From positions 1-24,464 of the forward strand of contig USDK01000041.1 of the NCBI GenBank assembly GCA_900553355.1: a stretch of 24,464 nt of DNA, given 5' to 3'. Position numbers and translations under genes: made by a program. This DNA comes from an uncultured Lachnospiraceae bacterium. GTDB lineage: Bacteria; Bacillota; Clostridia; Lachnospirales; Lachnospiraceae. The notes beneath the pieces are model-generated. The model saw only the letters and a program-made list of their open reading frames with translations, had not been told where the DNA came from and made no database searches. Every line of letters begins with the position of its first letter. Position 1 is the first letter of the stretch. Positions 15,209 to 23,479 of the stretch are shown in pieces.

Positions 15209-16351
15209 TTATTCTTCTGCTAATTCGCGGATCGCCCGGATGGCCGTATCCACTTCCTCCTCCGTATTATAGTGGGAAAAACTAAACCTTACAGCCCCCT
15301 GCTCCACCGTGCCCAGCGCTTCATGCATCAGCGGCGCACAATGTCCGCCGGACCTGGTCGAAATTCCATATTCTGTAAGGAGCTCATCACTCACTTCGGA
15401 AGAATCATAATCACCGATATTCAGCGTCACAATCGCACAACGGTTCTTCGATGAGAAATCGCCATAAATTTTAACGCCCGGTATCTCTTTCACACCTTCG
15501 TAAAACTTCCACATCAAGTCCTGTTCACGGGCGCGGATCTTGTCCACGCCCGTTTTTTCCAGGTACTCCACGGCTGCATGAAGGCCTGCAATGCCGTGGC
15601 CGTTCAAAGTGCCCGCCTCCAGAGCGGTGGGCATCTCAGAAGGGTGCGTTTTACTGTAGGTCTGTACTCCGCTTCCGCCAGACAACAACGGGCGGATCTT
15701 CAAACCTTTCCGGACATACATTCCGCCAGTCCCCTGTGGTCCCAGCATTCCCTTATGTCCGGTAAAGCAGAGTACATCTATCTTCATTTTCTGTACATCA
15801 ATTGGAAATACTCCTGCGGTCTGGGAAGCGTCTACCACAAACACAATCCCTTTTTCCCTCGCCAGAGTCCCGATCGGCTCCGGGTCTACATAATTTCCCG
15901 TCAGATTTGAGCCATTGGTACAAACGATCATCTTCGTATCAGGGGCGATCGCATCTTCAATATCCTTCAGGTCAAATCGCCCTGTCGGATCACTCTTAAC
16001 GATTGTCAGCCTTACGCCCTGTTTCTCCATCTCATAGAGTGGACGCAGAACCGAATTATGCTCCAGCATCGTCGCGATCACATGGTCTCCCGGATTCAGA
16101 ATCCCTTTGATTGCAATATTCAGGCTCTCCGTTGAGTTCGCAGTAAATACGATCTGGCGCGGATCTTCCCCGCCAAATAAACGGCACAGCTTGTCTCTCG
16201 TGTCATAGATCAGTCTGGATGCGCTCAAAGAAGCCTCATTCACGCCTCTTCCAGCATTCCCCATAGAGCTCATGGCCGACACAACCGCATCGATCACCTC
16301 CTGGGGCTTATGCATTGTTGTAGCTGCATTATCCATATAAATCATGATCAT
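15209..16351 (-). CDS. Cysteine desulfurase / selenocysteine lyase-like aminotransferase class V
   Basis: A 380-aa PLP enzyme of the class V aminotransferase (cysteine desulfurase-like) family. The Schiff-base Lys is K200 in CFTGHKGMLGPQGTGG, the cofactor-contact Asp/His region is VVDASQTAG (172-180), and the active Cys is C338 in STRSGGHCAPLMH. It can mobilise S or Se from cysteine or selenocysteine as an enzyme-bound persulfide. Placed before the YedE-like, TusA-like and DUF3343 genes, it likely supplies selenium for SelD rather than serving Fe-S assembly. ATGs at 16351 and 16345 are both usable; AAGGA lies just upstream. A promoter and LysR palindrome C precede it. Confidence 0.9.
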   Translation of the reverse strand: MIMIYMDNAATTMHKPQEVIDAVVSAMSSMGNAGRGVNEASLSASRLIYDTRDKLCRLFGGEDPRQIVFTANSTESLNIAIKGILNPGDHVIATMLEHNSVLRPLYEMEKQGVRLTIVKSDPTGRFDLKDIEDAIAPDTKMIVCTNGSNLTGNYVDPEPIGTLAREKGIVFVVDASQTAGVFPIDVQKMKIDVLCFTGHKGMLGPQGTGGMYVRKGLKIRPLLSGGSGVQTYSKTHPSEMPTALEAGTLNGHGIAGLHAAVEYLEKTGVDKIRAREQDLMWKFYEGVKEIPGVKIYGDFSSKNRCAIVTLNIGDYDSSEVSDELLTEYGISTRSGGHCAPLMHEALGTVEQGAVRFSFSHYNTEEEVDTAIRAIRELAEE

Positions 16352-16393
16352 TCCATCCTTTCTTTCCGGGAGATGTTTTTTTCTCCATCTATT

Positions 16394-16423
16394 AGTATAT
16401 TCTGTAAATGATAATTCGTCTAA
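16394..16423 (-). promoter_or_regulatory. Promoter of the csd-yedE operon
   Basis: Minus-strand TTAGAC (16423-16418), 18-base spacer, TATACT (16399-16394). The weak -35 fits an activated promoter. LysR site C would be centred near -72 from the expected start at about 16387. Confidence 0.55.
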
Positions 16424-16449
16424 TCAAAAACGTTGATAGAAGGAGCCTG

Positions 16450-16468
16450 TTATAGAAAACATCTATAC
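16450..16468. promoter_or_regulatory. LysR-type palindrome, site C (upstream of csd-yedE)
   Basis: TTATAG-N7-CTATAC between the lysR stop (16483) and the csd-like start, 108 bases upstream of the latter. It sits inside a longer dyad (GGAG at 16442-16445 with CTCC at 16473-16476), so it could also form a hairpin at the end of the lysR mRNA, although no U-run follows. Confidence 0.65.
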
Positions 16469-16482
16469 CAGACTCCCCCTCT

Positions 16483-17394
16483 TTACTTCCCTAATTTATA
16501 CACTTCTTTTACAACTTTAATAAAACGCTCTGCAGATCTCGTCAGCTGATAGTTTTTATTATAAACCAGATTGATATCTCTGCCCTTGTCCGCTCCCGGA
16601 ATCGGGAACGCCAGCATATGCCCTTCCTCTACCTCGTCCTTAGAGGCAAGTCCTGACAGTACAGAGATTCCCAGTCCCTGAGTCACCGATTTTTTAATCG
16701 TCTCCTGATTCTCAATACTTGCAATCACATCCAGTTTATCCACCTCGATCCCTGCACGCTCAAACTGTTTCTCCGCTTCCTTACGCGTACCGGATCCTTC
16801 TTCTCTCATAATAAAGGATTCCTGGCAGATCCAGGAAATATCTCCCTGAGACTCTTCCCTGATCTTCCGATATTTCTCGGTATTCGGTGTGATGATCACC
16901 AGCTGGTCCTTGTAGAACGGCATGTATTTGCAGTGCTTTTTCTCCAGGGTCGTACCCGTCAGCCCTACGTCTACCATATGGTCAATGACTCGGAGCACCA
17001 CTTTTGCGCTGTCCATTTCCATAATCTTCAGCTGCTCCTCCGGATACTTTTCATTATATCTTTTCAGGATTCTGGGAAGCAGGTACTGCGCAGGCACCGT
17101 AGACGCCGCAATGGTCACGCAGTGCCTTCCTGCCTCTTCTTCCCCTCCGAAACGCTCCTCGATCTTACGCTCCAGATCCAGCATCGGCTTCGCATATTTA
17201 TAAAGCTCCTTGCCGTCTTCTGAAAGACTGACCTCCTTTGTATTACGAATAAACAGTCGGACATTTAACTCCTTTTCCAGCGAGGCGATATGGGCGCTGA
17301 TGGTCGGCTGGGTCAAAAACAATTCCTTTGCCGCCTTTGAAAAGCTTCCGCCTTCTGCCACCTGGACAAATGCTTCTAATTGTTTCAAATTCAT
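16483..17394 (-). CDS. Selenium metabolism-associated LysR-family regulator
   Basis: A 303-aa LysR regulator. N-terminal winged HTH at about 1-60 (LEAFVQVAEGGSFSKAAKEL, then TQPTISAHIASLEKEL), then a periplasmic-binding-like effector domain (about 90-295). The ATG overlaps the selB stop (TAATG), making it the last gene of the yedF-selD-selA-selB operon. NCBI families include a LysR group associated with selenium metabolism and this context matches. I infer that it binds the TTATAG-N7-CTATAA boxes found at five promoters in this window, including that of its own operon. The effector is unknown; reduced selenium, or a Se/S thiol metabolite, is plausible. Confidence 0.9.
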   Translation of the reverse strand: MNLKQLEAFVQVAEGGSFSKAAKELFLTQPTISAHIASLEKELNVRLFIRNTKEVSLSEDGKELYKYAKPMLDLERKIEERFGGEEEAGRHCVTIAASTVPAQYLLPRILKRYNEKYPEEQLKIMEMDSAKVVLRVIDHMVDVGLTGTTLEKKHCKYMPFYKDQLVIITPNTEKYRKIREESQGDISWICQESFIMREEGSGTRKEAEKQFERAGIEVDKLDVIASIENQETIKKSVTQGLGISVLSGLASKDEVEEGHMLAFPIPGADKGRDINLVYNKNYQLTRSAERFIKVVKEVYKLGK

Positions 17395-19307
17395 TAGTAT
17401 GCTACCCTTTCACTTTCTGCCCCCATCTTCTTGGTTATCTTCAAGGCATCCATATATTCAAGGATCGGCTTTGCACTCTTACGGCTGGTTCCGAACATAT
17501 CCCTGACCTGTGCGATCGTGATCAGCGGATCCCTGGCAAGATGTGCCTGTATTTTTTCCTTTGCTTTGTCCATGTACTCTGACAGGGTATACATTTCCTC
17601 CGTTACCCGCACGATCTTCTTCTCCGTCAGCAGAATATTTAAAATATCATCCGCCGTATCCTTTGAGACTCCTTTCAGATCGATCTCCGAATAACGCACA
17701 AAATCATAGCCTGCCTTTTCAAAGACACTCAACAGATTTTCTGATACCTTCTGATAGGTGCTGTCTTTTCTCACCTCATATTCCGGCGTGCACAAAAACT
17801 CTCCGTTTCTTCTGATACTGCCCTTTTCCACGAAAAATTCCACAATACGGTCAAATACGTTAGGCTTGATCTTCTGGAAATACATAGTCTGTATCTCCGC
17901 TTTTTTCATGCCGTAGCGATAGGGATATTTCTCTTCATATGTTTCAAGCGCTTTTGCCAGCGTCTGCTGTGCTTCGCGGACGGAGTCCGCATGCCACACG
18001 TATGTGTCTTTCCTCATCTCAAATGCCGTTACAAGCCCCTGGTCTTTCAGTTCTTCCACGTCCGCCTTCACTTCGTCTATGGAAAGCGCCGTCAGCTTCG
18101 CAAGTTCGGCCAGGGTGATCAGGGTGTCCCCATGCTTTTTCACATGCATCTCGATCACATCTGCCGTAGAGCCCGACTCTTTACGCTTAAGCTCTTCGAT
18201 CACACTTGGCTGGAAGCGTTTCTTTACTCCCGGATTTGGCTCCAGGATCACACCGCCTCCGATGGTTTCCATCGGCGAATAAAACCGTACCACAAACTTA
18301 TCTCCCCGGCGCACGGCAATCTCTTCCTCCAGCCGAAGCTGCACATAGCCGCTCTCTCCCGGCCCGATCTCTTCTTTATCCAGCAGAACTGCGCGGCAGA
18401 GGATCTCGCTGGTCCCTGTAAAAAAATGAAGCCTGGAGTGGTTGGTCAGCACTCGCATAGAAGAATCCAGGATGTTCATCTTCACGTCCAGAAGATCCGT
18501 ATTCTTCATACTGTCCGGCGGCGCCAGGACGCAGCCTCTCTTGATTTCCTTTTTCTTCACATTAGAAAGGTTAATGGCCACCCGCTGCCCGGCATAGCAT
18601 TCCTTCTGGTCTGCCCCATGAACCTGGATGCTGCGGATCTTACATTCCTTCCCGATCGGATACATCTCCAGCGTATCTTCCTTCCGGATGGTCCCAGATA
18701 CCAGTGTCCCTGTAATGATCGTCCCAAATCCGGACAGGGTAAATGCCCGGTCGATCGGGAGTCTTGGAATCGTATGGATATCCTTTGCCACAACTTCCTG
18801 ATCTGCCATCTGCTGGATCACCTGAACCAGATGGTCCAGTCCCTGCCCGGTGGCTGCCGATACCTTCACCACCGGCGCATGCTCCAGGAAGGTTCCCGAA
18901 AGTTCTTCCCGGATCTCTTCCTCCACCAGTTCAATCCATTCCTCATCTACCAGGTCACATTTATTTAAAACGATGATGCTCTTTTCTATTCCCAGAAGTC
19001 CCAGAATGTCCATATGCTCCCTGGTCTGCGGCATAATACCCTCGTCTGCCGCAATGACCAGGAGAACCAGGTCCATCCCTACCACTCCTGCAACCATGTT
19101 ATTGATAAATTTCTCGTGTCCGGGCACATCAATGATCCCGGCCCGGTCACCGCCTGGAAGGTCAAAGTAAGTAAATCCCAGGTCAATGGTAATCCCCCTT
19201 CTTTGTTCCTCCTCCCAGCGGTCTGTGTTCCGTCCGGTCAACGCCTTGATCAGCGTCGTCTTTCCATGATCAATGTGTCCCGCCGTTCCTATGATTATAT
19301 TCTTCAT
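17394..19307 (-). CDS. selB: Selenocysteine-specific elongation factor SelB
   Basis: A 637-aa GTPase that delivers Sec-tRNA to UGA codons followed by a SECIS hairpin. The G1 loop is GHIDHGKT (10-17), the switch II motif DVPGHE is near 57, and NKCD the G4 motif near 113. EF-Tu-like beta domains run to about 350, and the C-terminal half (about 380-637) has winged-helix repeats that bind the SECIS. The length agrees with bacterial SelB. The ATG at 19307 lies inside the 3' end of selA (38-base overlap), with AGGAG eight bases upstream. It is the last step of the Sec machinery in this operon. Confidence 0.96.
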   Translation of the reverse strand: MKNIIIGTAGHIDHGKTTLIKALTGRNTDRWEEEQRRGITIDLGFTYFDLPGGDRAGIIDVPGHEKFINNMVAGVVGMDLVLLVIAADEGIMPQTREHMDILGLLGIEKSIIVLNKCDLVDEEWIELVEEEIREELSGTFLEHAPVVKVSAATGQGLDHLVQVIQQMADQEVVAKDIHTIPRLPIDRAFTLSGFGTIITGTLVSGTIRKEDTLEMYPIGKECKIRSIQVHGADQKECYAGQRVAINLSNVKKKEIKRGCVLAPPDSMKNTDLLDVKMNILDSSMRVLTNHSRLHFFTGTSEILCRAVLLDKEEIGPGESGYVQLRLEEEIAVRRGDKFVVRFYSPMETIGGGVILEPNPGVKKRFQPSVIEELKRKESGSTADVIEMHVKKHGDTLITLAELAKLTALSIDEVKADVEELKDQGLVTAFEMRKDTYVWHADSVREAQQTLAKALETYEEKYPYRYGMKKAEIQTMYFQKIKPNVFDRIVEFFVEKGSIRRNGEFLCTPEYEVRKDSTYQKVSENLLSVFEKAGYDFVRYSEIDLKGVSKDTADDILNILLTEKKIVRVTEEMYTLSEYMDKAKEKIQAHLARDPLITIAQVRDMFGTSRKSAKPILEYMDALKITKKMGAESERVAY

Positions 19308-20700
19308 CTTCCATGCTCCTAAATTGATCTGCTATCACTTTAAACTGCCGGTGGTCTATCGTCCTTACATCCAGAAGGATGGTATCGTTAGCCGTCCTTG
19401 GTATGATCGGCACTGCAAGATGCCGCATCCGCTCCTCCATCTGAGGAACGCTCATCTTCTGCGGCCGCACTGCCACCGCATAGCTTGGGATCCGCTCCAG
19501 CGGAAGCGAACCGCCGCCCACCTGAGATTCACACTCCACCACCTGGAACTGAGCCGAAAAACCACTGCGCCTTAACATCCGGTTTAAGTTCTTCGCCTCT
19601 TTTTCAATCTCCTCCAGCGGTTTCGTAATCATGCGCAGAACTGGTATATTGCGGACAGCCGTTTCCTCTGACAGATACTCCTGCAGCACCAGCTCCAGAG
19701 CCGTCGCCGTAAACTTGTCAATCCGAAGCGCCCTGGTCAGCTGGTTTTTCTTCATCTGATCAATATACTTTTTCTTTCCGATAATGATCCCGGCCTGGGG
19801 ACCTCCCAGAAGTTTATCGCCGCTGAAGCAGACCACATCCGCCCCTTTGGCGATGGACTCCTGCACCATGGGCTCATGAGTCAGACCGTACTTCTGAAGA
19901 TCTACCAGCACGCCGCTTCCCAGATCCTCGATGATCGGGAGGTCGTGTTCTCTTGCCAGACCGATCAGCTCATCGATCTCTACTGACTCCGTAAATCCCA
20001 CGATCCGGTAGTTGCTGGTATGCACCTTCAGGAGTGCCTTTGTCTCCTCAGTAATCGCATTTTTATAGTCATCATAATGGGTCTTGTTCGTCGTTCCTAC
20101 TTCCACCAGGGCTGCCCCGCTTTGCTCCATTACATCCGGGATCCGGAATTTTCCTCCGATCTCCACCAGCTCTCCTCTGGAGACCACGACTTCGCCGCCT
20201 TTTGCCAGGGAGCTTAAGATCAGCATCACAGAGGCCGCATTATTATTGACAGCCATAGCTGCTTCTGCACCGGTCAGCTTACACAATAAGTCCTCAAAAT
20301 GTGAATACCTCTCTCCGCGTCTTCCGGCCTCCAGATTGTACTCCAGATTGGAATAACCGCTTGCCACCTCAGCAATTCGTTTCATATGCTCAGGACTGAT
20401 CGGCGCTCTTCCCAGATTCGTATGCAGGATCGTTCCTGTGGCGTTGACCACCGGACGCATATTGGGCGTATGCATGGCCTCTACCGTGCGCCCGATCTCT
20501 CCGACCAGGCCTTCGATCCTTGCTTCGATCTGCTCTTCTTCCTCACAGCTGCCGATAAATGCCCGCAGCCGGTCTGTCTCAATGTGGATGGATTCCATGA
20601 CCGTATCCTTACTATAGTTTTCGATCATCTGCCGGATCCGTTCGTCCTCCAGTAAAATGTCTACCTTCGGGATCTGCCGGTAATACACATTCTTGTTCAT
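19270..20700 (-). CDS. selA: L-seryl-tRNA(Sec) selenium transferase SelA
   Basis: A 476-aa PLP enzyme that converts seryl-tRNA(Sec) to selenocysteyl-tRNA(Sec) using selenophosphate. The PLP lysine is K296 in CFSGDKLLGGPQAG (K295 in E. coli). Other family landmarks are NATGTILHTNLGRAP (86-100) and NNNAASVMLIL (152-162). The start has AGAGGAAA upstream and follows selD by 15 bases. The stop is TGA; since this organism decodes UGA as Sec, note that no SECIS-like hairpin is evident after it, but selB sequence follows directly. Confidence 0.96.
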   Translation of the reverse strand: MNKNVYYRQIPKVDILLEDERIRQMIENYSKDTVMESIHIETDRLRAFIGSCEEEEQIEARIEGLVGEIGRTVEAMHTPNMRPVVNATGTILHTNLGRAPISPEHMKRIAEVASGYSNLEYNLEAGRRGERYSHFEDLLCKLTGAEAAMAVNNNAASVMLILSSLAKGGEVVVSRGELVEIGGKFRIPDVMEQSGAALVEVGTTNKTHYDDYKNAITEETKALLKVHTSNYRIVGFTESVEIDELIGLAREHDLPIIEDLGSGVLVDLQKYGLTHEPMVQESIAKGADVVCFSGDKLLGGPQAGIIIGKKKYIDQMKKNQLTRALRIDKFTATALELVLQEYLSEETAVRNIPVLRMITKPLEEIEKEAKNLNRMLRRSGFSAQFQVVECESQVGGGSLPLERIPSYAVAVRPQKMSVPQMEERMRHLAVPIIPRTANDTILLDVRTIDHRQFKVIADQFRSMEDEEYNHRNGGTH

Positions 20701-20715
20701 TCTACGTTTCCTCTC

Positions 20716-21756
20716 TTATATCAAGCGAATCAATTTATCACTTTTTTCTTTGACCTCTCCGATCACTGCCACCTTTGTCTCCATCTGTGCTGCGGCAAAA
20801 TCTGCCATCATCTGGGAAAGCTGTGACGGAGATACACTGATCAGAAGTCCGCCGGAAGTCTGGGGATCATAAAGGAGATCCAGATAATGCTCTTCTATGC
20901 CTCCTGTTTCCACCTTGCCGATAGAATATCCCCTGTTTTTATAGGCGCCTGCCGGCACCAGTCCCATCTTTGCATAATCAATCGCATCAGCAAGATAAGG
21001 GACATCTTTTACCTTTAATTCCAGCGTAACTTCGCTGGCCTCGGCCATTTCTACGCCGTGGACTAAAAGCCCGAAGCCGGTAACGTCTGTACAGGCGGAT
21101 ACGTCGTACTTTTCCACTACCTGCTTGGCTTTTTTATTCAGGGACGCCATAACGGTCTGCGCTTCCCGGATCGCGGACGGCGATGCCATCTCCGCCTTTA
21201 CGGCAGTATTAATGATTCCGCTTCCGATCTGCTTGGTCAGCACCAGTACGTCCCCGGGCCGGCATCCATAATTTTTAAAAATCTTATCCGGATGCACAAA
21301 CCCTGACACACATAGTCCGTATTTCGGTTCATCATCCTGTACCGAATGACCGCCTACGAGAACCGCGCCTGCTTCTTTTACCTTATCTGCCCCTCCGGCC
21401 AGGATATCTCCTAAGATGGCCGGATCCAGACAGTTTGGAAATCCTACAATATTCAGCGCAACAACGGGTTCTCCTCCCATCGCCCACACGTCACTTAATG
21501 AATTTGCTGCGGCAATCTGCCCAAACATATATGGGTCGTCTACGATCGGTGTGAAAAAATCCACCGTCTGTATCATTGCTATCTCATCTGTTACTTTATA
21601 TATTGCCGCATCATCGGACGTTTCAATTCCGACGATGAGATTGTCATCATGAAACTTCGGCAGCTTACCCAGAACCTGGGCAAGGGTCTCAGGACCTATT
21701 TTGGCCGCTCAGCCTGAAGTCTTGCTTAAACTGGTTAATTTGACATCAGAAATCAT
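20716..21756 (-). CDS. selD: Selenide, water dikinase SelD (a selenoprotein, Sec16)
   Basis: A 346-aa enzyme that makes selenophosphate from selenide and ATP. The full gene starts at the ATG at 21756 (GGAAAGGAG upstream, MISDVKLTSLSKTSG) and runs through an in-frame TGA at 21711-21709, read as Sec16 in TSG-U-AAKIGP. In E. coli SelD this is Cys17 and the partner lysine Lys20; here K19. Translation from the ATG at 21576 would lose the active site. Downstream are the ATP/metal motifs DDAAIY and DFFTP and the C-terminal PQTSGGLL. A SECIS-like hairpin follows the TGA. A terminator-like hairpin precedes the gene (21810-21870) and no promoter is seen in between. Confidence 0.97.
21664..21684 (-). 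promoter_or_regulatory. SECIS element of selD
   Basis: A perfect 9-bp hairpin, CTTGCCCAG-GTT-CTGGGTAAG on the minus strand, 24 bases after the Sec TGA. The G-rich apex GGTTCT resembles the GGUCU loop of E. coli fdhF that SelB recognises. Confidence 0.75.
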
Positions 21757-21809
21757 AATAACTCCTTTCCTCCTCTCCTAACGTCACAGACGCCCGTGGA
21801 TCTGCCCAT

Positions 21810-21870
21810 AAAAAAACCACAGGAAAAGCCTTCTTTTTTATATTGCGGCGTTTCCTGTGGATTCTTTTAA
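21810..21870 (-). terminator. Terminator or attenuator between yedF and selD
   Basis: On the minus strand, CCACAGGAAA..GCC pairs with GGC..TTTTCCTGTGG followed by TTTTTTTAT, a strong Rho-independent signature. Only 53 bases separate it from the selD start and no promoter is visible there. Confidence 0.8.
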
Positions 21871-21898
21871 ACATAATTATCTCACAAAATACTCCCTG

Positions 21899-22504
21899 TT
21901 AAGGTTTTATGATCTTGGATGCTCCAGCCAGTGTCTCAACAATACTGTACATATTAGTCACTGATCCGACAGCAAGTTTTTCTTTCAGCCCGTAGTAGTC
22001 CAGACAGGTTCCACATGTCTGAATCTCCACTCCCTGAGCTTCCAGGGACTTCAGATCCTCCAGAGAATCTGAGCCTTCCGTCGTCAGTGTGGCACCGCCG
22101 TTGTAAAACAGCATCGTCTTCGGCAGTGTATCCAGCTGGGTAACAGCAAAAATAAAGCTCTTGATCAGAACTTTGCCAAGCTCATCATTTCCACTTCCCA
22201 TACGATCAGAAGAAATGGCAACGACCAGATTTCCTCTGTTGTCCGGAGTGCAGGATACTTCTTCTGTATCATCTGCTGCCGGAGCCCCTTCCATCTGGAT
22301 CGTGATCTTAAACTGAGCATCTCCCAGTTTTTCGGAAGAAACCTGTCCTCCGGAACTGGATGCCATCTTGGTTACATTCTGGACAGCAATCTCATTGTCC
22401 ACCAGTACTTCGATCGTCTCAGGTCCTGTAAGCGCCTGCATTGCCTTTTTAGTCTTAATGACCGGGATCGGGCAATTATCACCCATAGCGTTGACTGTAA
22501 TCAT
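21899..22504 (-). CDS. yedF: Selenium metabolism sulfurtransferase-like protein YedF
   Basis: A 201-aa two-domain protein. Residues 1-70 are TusA-like with CPIP at 11-14 (active Cys11). Residues about 90-200 are a DsrE-like domain with C164 and C167 in IQTCGTCLDYYG. This matches the selenium-associated YedF family, which co-occurs with selD. It probably carries selenium as a selenopersulfide to SelD, an inference from family and context. It is the first gene of the sel operon. Its promoter (22555-22583) overlaps LysR site D. Confidence 0.92.
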   Translation of the reverse strand: MITVNAMGDNCPIPVIKTKKAMQALTGPETIEVLVDNEIAVQNVTKMASSSGGQVSSEKLGDAQFKITIQMEGAPAADDTEEVSCTPDNRGNLVVAISSDRMGSGNDELGKVLIKSFIFAVTQLDTLPKTMLFYNGGATLTTEGSDSLEDLKSLEAQGVEIQTCGTCLDYYGLKEKLAVGSVTNMYSIVETLAGASKIIKP

Positions 22505-22544
22505 AATATCTCGCCTTTCCTTTCCGCCATATTACCTTCAACAC

Positions 22545-22563
22545 TTATAGACACATTCTATCA
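22545..22563. promoter_or_regulatory. LysR-type palindrome, site D (upstream of yedF-sel-lysR)
   Basis: TTATAG-N7-CTATCA centred 50 bases before the yedF start. It covers the candidate -10, an arrangement typical of LysR autorepression; the lysR gene ends this operon. Confidence 0.6.
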
Positions 22564-22583
22564 TTATGCCGCAAAAAGGTAAA
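22555..22583 (-). promoter_or_regulatory. Promoter of the yedF-selD-selA-selB-lysR operon
   Basis: Minus-strand TTTACC (22583-22578), 17-base spacer, TAGAAT (22560-22555), about 50 bases before the yedF ATG. Confidence 0.5.
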
Positions 22584-22627
22584 TGGCTTTTACATGATTT
22601 ATGAAAATATTTTTTCACGCGATTCTC

Positions 22628-23302
22628 TTATCCGACCTGTCCTGCATACAACTTTGGCGAACGGAACCTTTCATACTCCCGCATTTCAAGGACCCGGTAA
22701 CCGCCGCCGGAATAACAGGCCGGTTTTAATCCGCCTTTCCGGAATACTTCCAGGAACTCCTCCAGCGTCCGTACCTCCTCCGGAAACCAGGTGGCACATA
22801 CTCCCACCTTTTCCGGCACATGACAGTCGCTGGCTCCCACAGTGCGAAGCCCAAGCTTTCCGGCATATTTTGCAGCCTTCCGGCATGCAGCGGCAGATGT
22901 ACTCCCGTTTAATACTTCCAGGCCATCCAACCCTTCTACTTCACATAAGTGTTCCCCTAATCCTCTGCCATTATTCCGGAACGGATGAGCAGCAAAACAG
23001 ATGCCGCCCTGCCTTTTAACCAGATCAATAAACTCCTGCGCAGGGATACGCTCTCTTGGATACTCTTCAATCCCAAAGGCAACGATATCTCCCTGGAGCG
23101 AGAAATATTCAATCCCGGTAAAAATCGGGAATCCTGTCTTCTCTGAATATTCTGCTGCATACTCTTTCAGGCCCATACTATCATGATCCGTAATGGTAAT
23201 TCCGTCAAGCCCTCTTTCTTTTGCTATCTCTACAATCTGAGATAATTTCAAGAAACTGTCCTTTGAATATGTCATCTCATGCATATGCAGATCAATCAGC
23301 AT
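22628..23302 (-). CDS. PHP-domain metal-dependent phosphoesterase
   Basis: A 224-aa PHP-domain protein with the metal ligands in order: H6 and H8 (DLHMHE), D39/H40 (TDHDSM), E65 (GIEYF), H106 (AAHPFR), and D159/H161 (GASDCH). This is the compact PHP family that includes nucleases and phosphatases such as RNase AM (TrpH/YciV) and histidinol-phosphatase-like enzymes; which substrate it uses cannot be told. The start has AAGGTG upstream. It is divergent from the methyltransferase gene, and LysR site E lies in the shared spacer, 127 bases from this start. It is separated from the sel operon by 123 bases that carry the yedF promoter. Confidence 0.85.
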   Translation of the reverse strand: MLIDLHMHEMTYSKDSFLKLSQIVEIAKERGLDGITITDHDSMGLKEYAAEYSEKTGFPIFTGIEYFSLQGDIVAFGIEEYPRERIPAQEFIDLVKRQGGICFAAHPFRNNGRGLGEHLCEVEGLDGLEVLNGSTSAAACRKAAKYAGKLGLRTVGASDCHVPEKVGVCATWFPEEVRTLEEFLEVFRKGGLKPACYSGGGYRVLEMREYERFRSPKLYAGQVG

Positions 23303-23419
23303 CTTTCATACACCTTCAGCTTTCTATAATAAATAAAACATCTTTACAAGTGCCACTATCCTTATTATAAAAAGCCTGCTCTTCGTATTCAAATCGAGTT
23401 TTTTTATAAATAAAGCAAT

Positions 23420-23438
23420 TTATAGATATTATCTATCA
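23420..23438. promoter_or_regulatory. LysR-type palindrome, site E (PHP / methyltransferase spacer)
   Basis: TTATAG-N7-CTATCA. Its centre is 94 bases before the methyltransferase start, near -57 relative to the predicted start point, and 127 bases before the PHP gene. An inverted repeat AAAAAGGAA-GGAA-TTCCTTTTT follows at 23438-23459 and could be a weak attenuator. Confidence 0.6.
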
Positions 23439-23470
23439 AAAAGGAAGGAATTCCTTTTTTCGCTTCTTCA

Positions 23471-23479
23471 TGATATAAT
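23471..23479 (+). promoter_or_regulatory. Extended -10 promoter of the methyltransferase gene
   Basis: TGATATAAT: a perfect TATAAT (23474-23479) with the TGn extension, 43 bases before the ATG. The -35 is poor. Confidence 0.65.

Noticed and set aside
17991..18968. 325-aa plus-strand frame within selB
   Set aside because: Antisense shadow; His/Leu/Arg-rich composition typical of reverse-complemented coding sequence, and selB is certain.
20716..21576. Short selD beginning at 21576
   Set aside because: It lacks the active site and glycine-rich start of SelD; the frame continues upstream through a Sec UGA to a good ATG at 21756.
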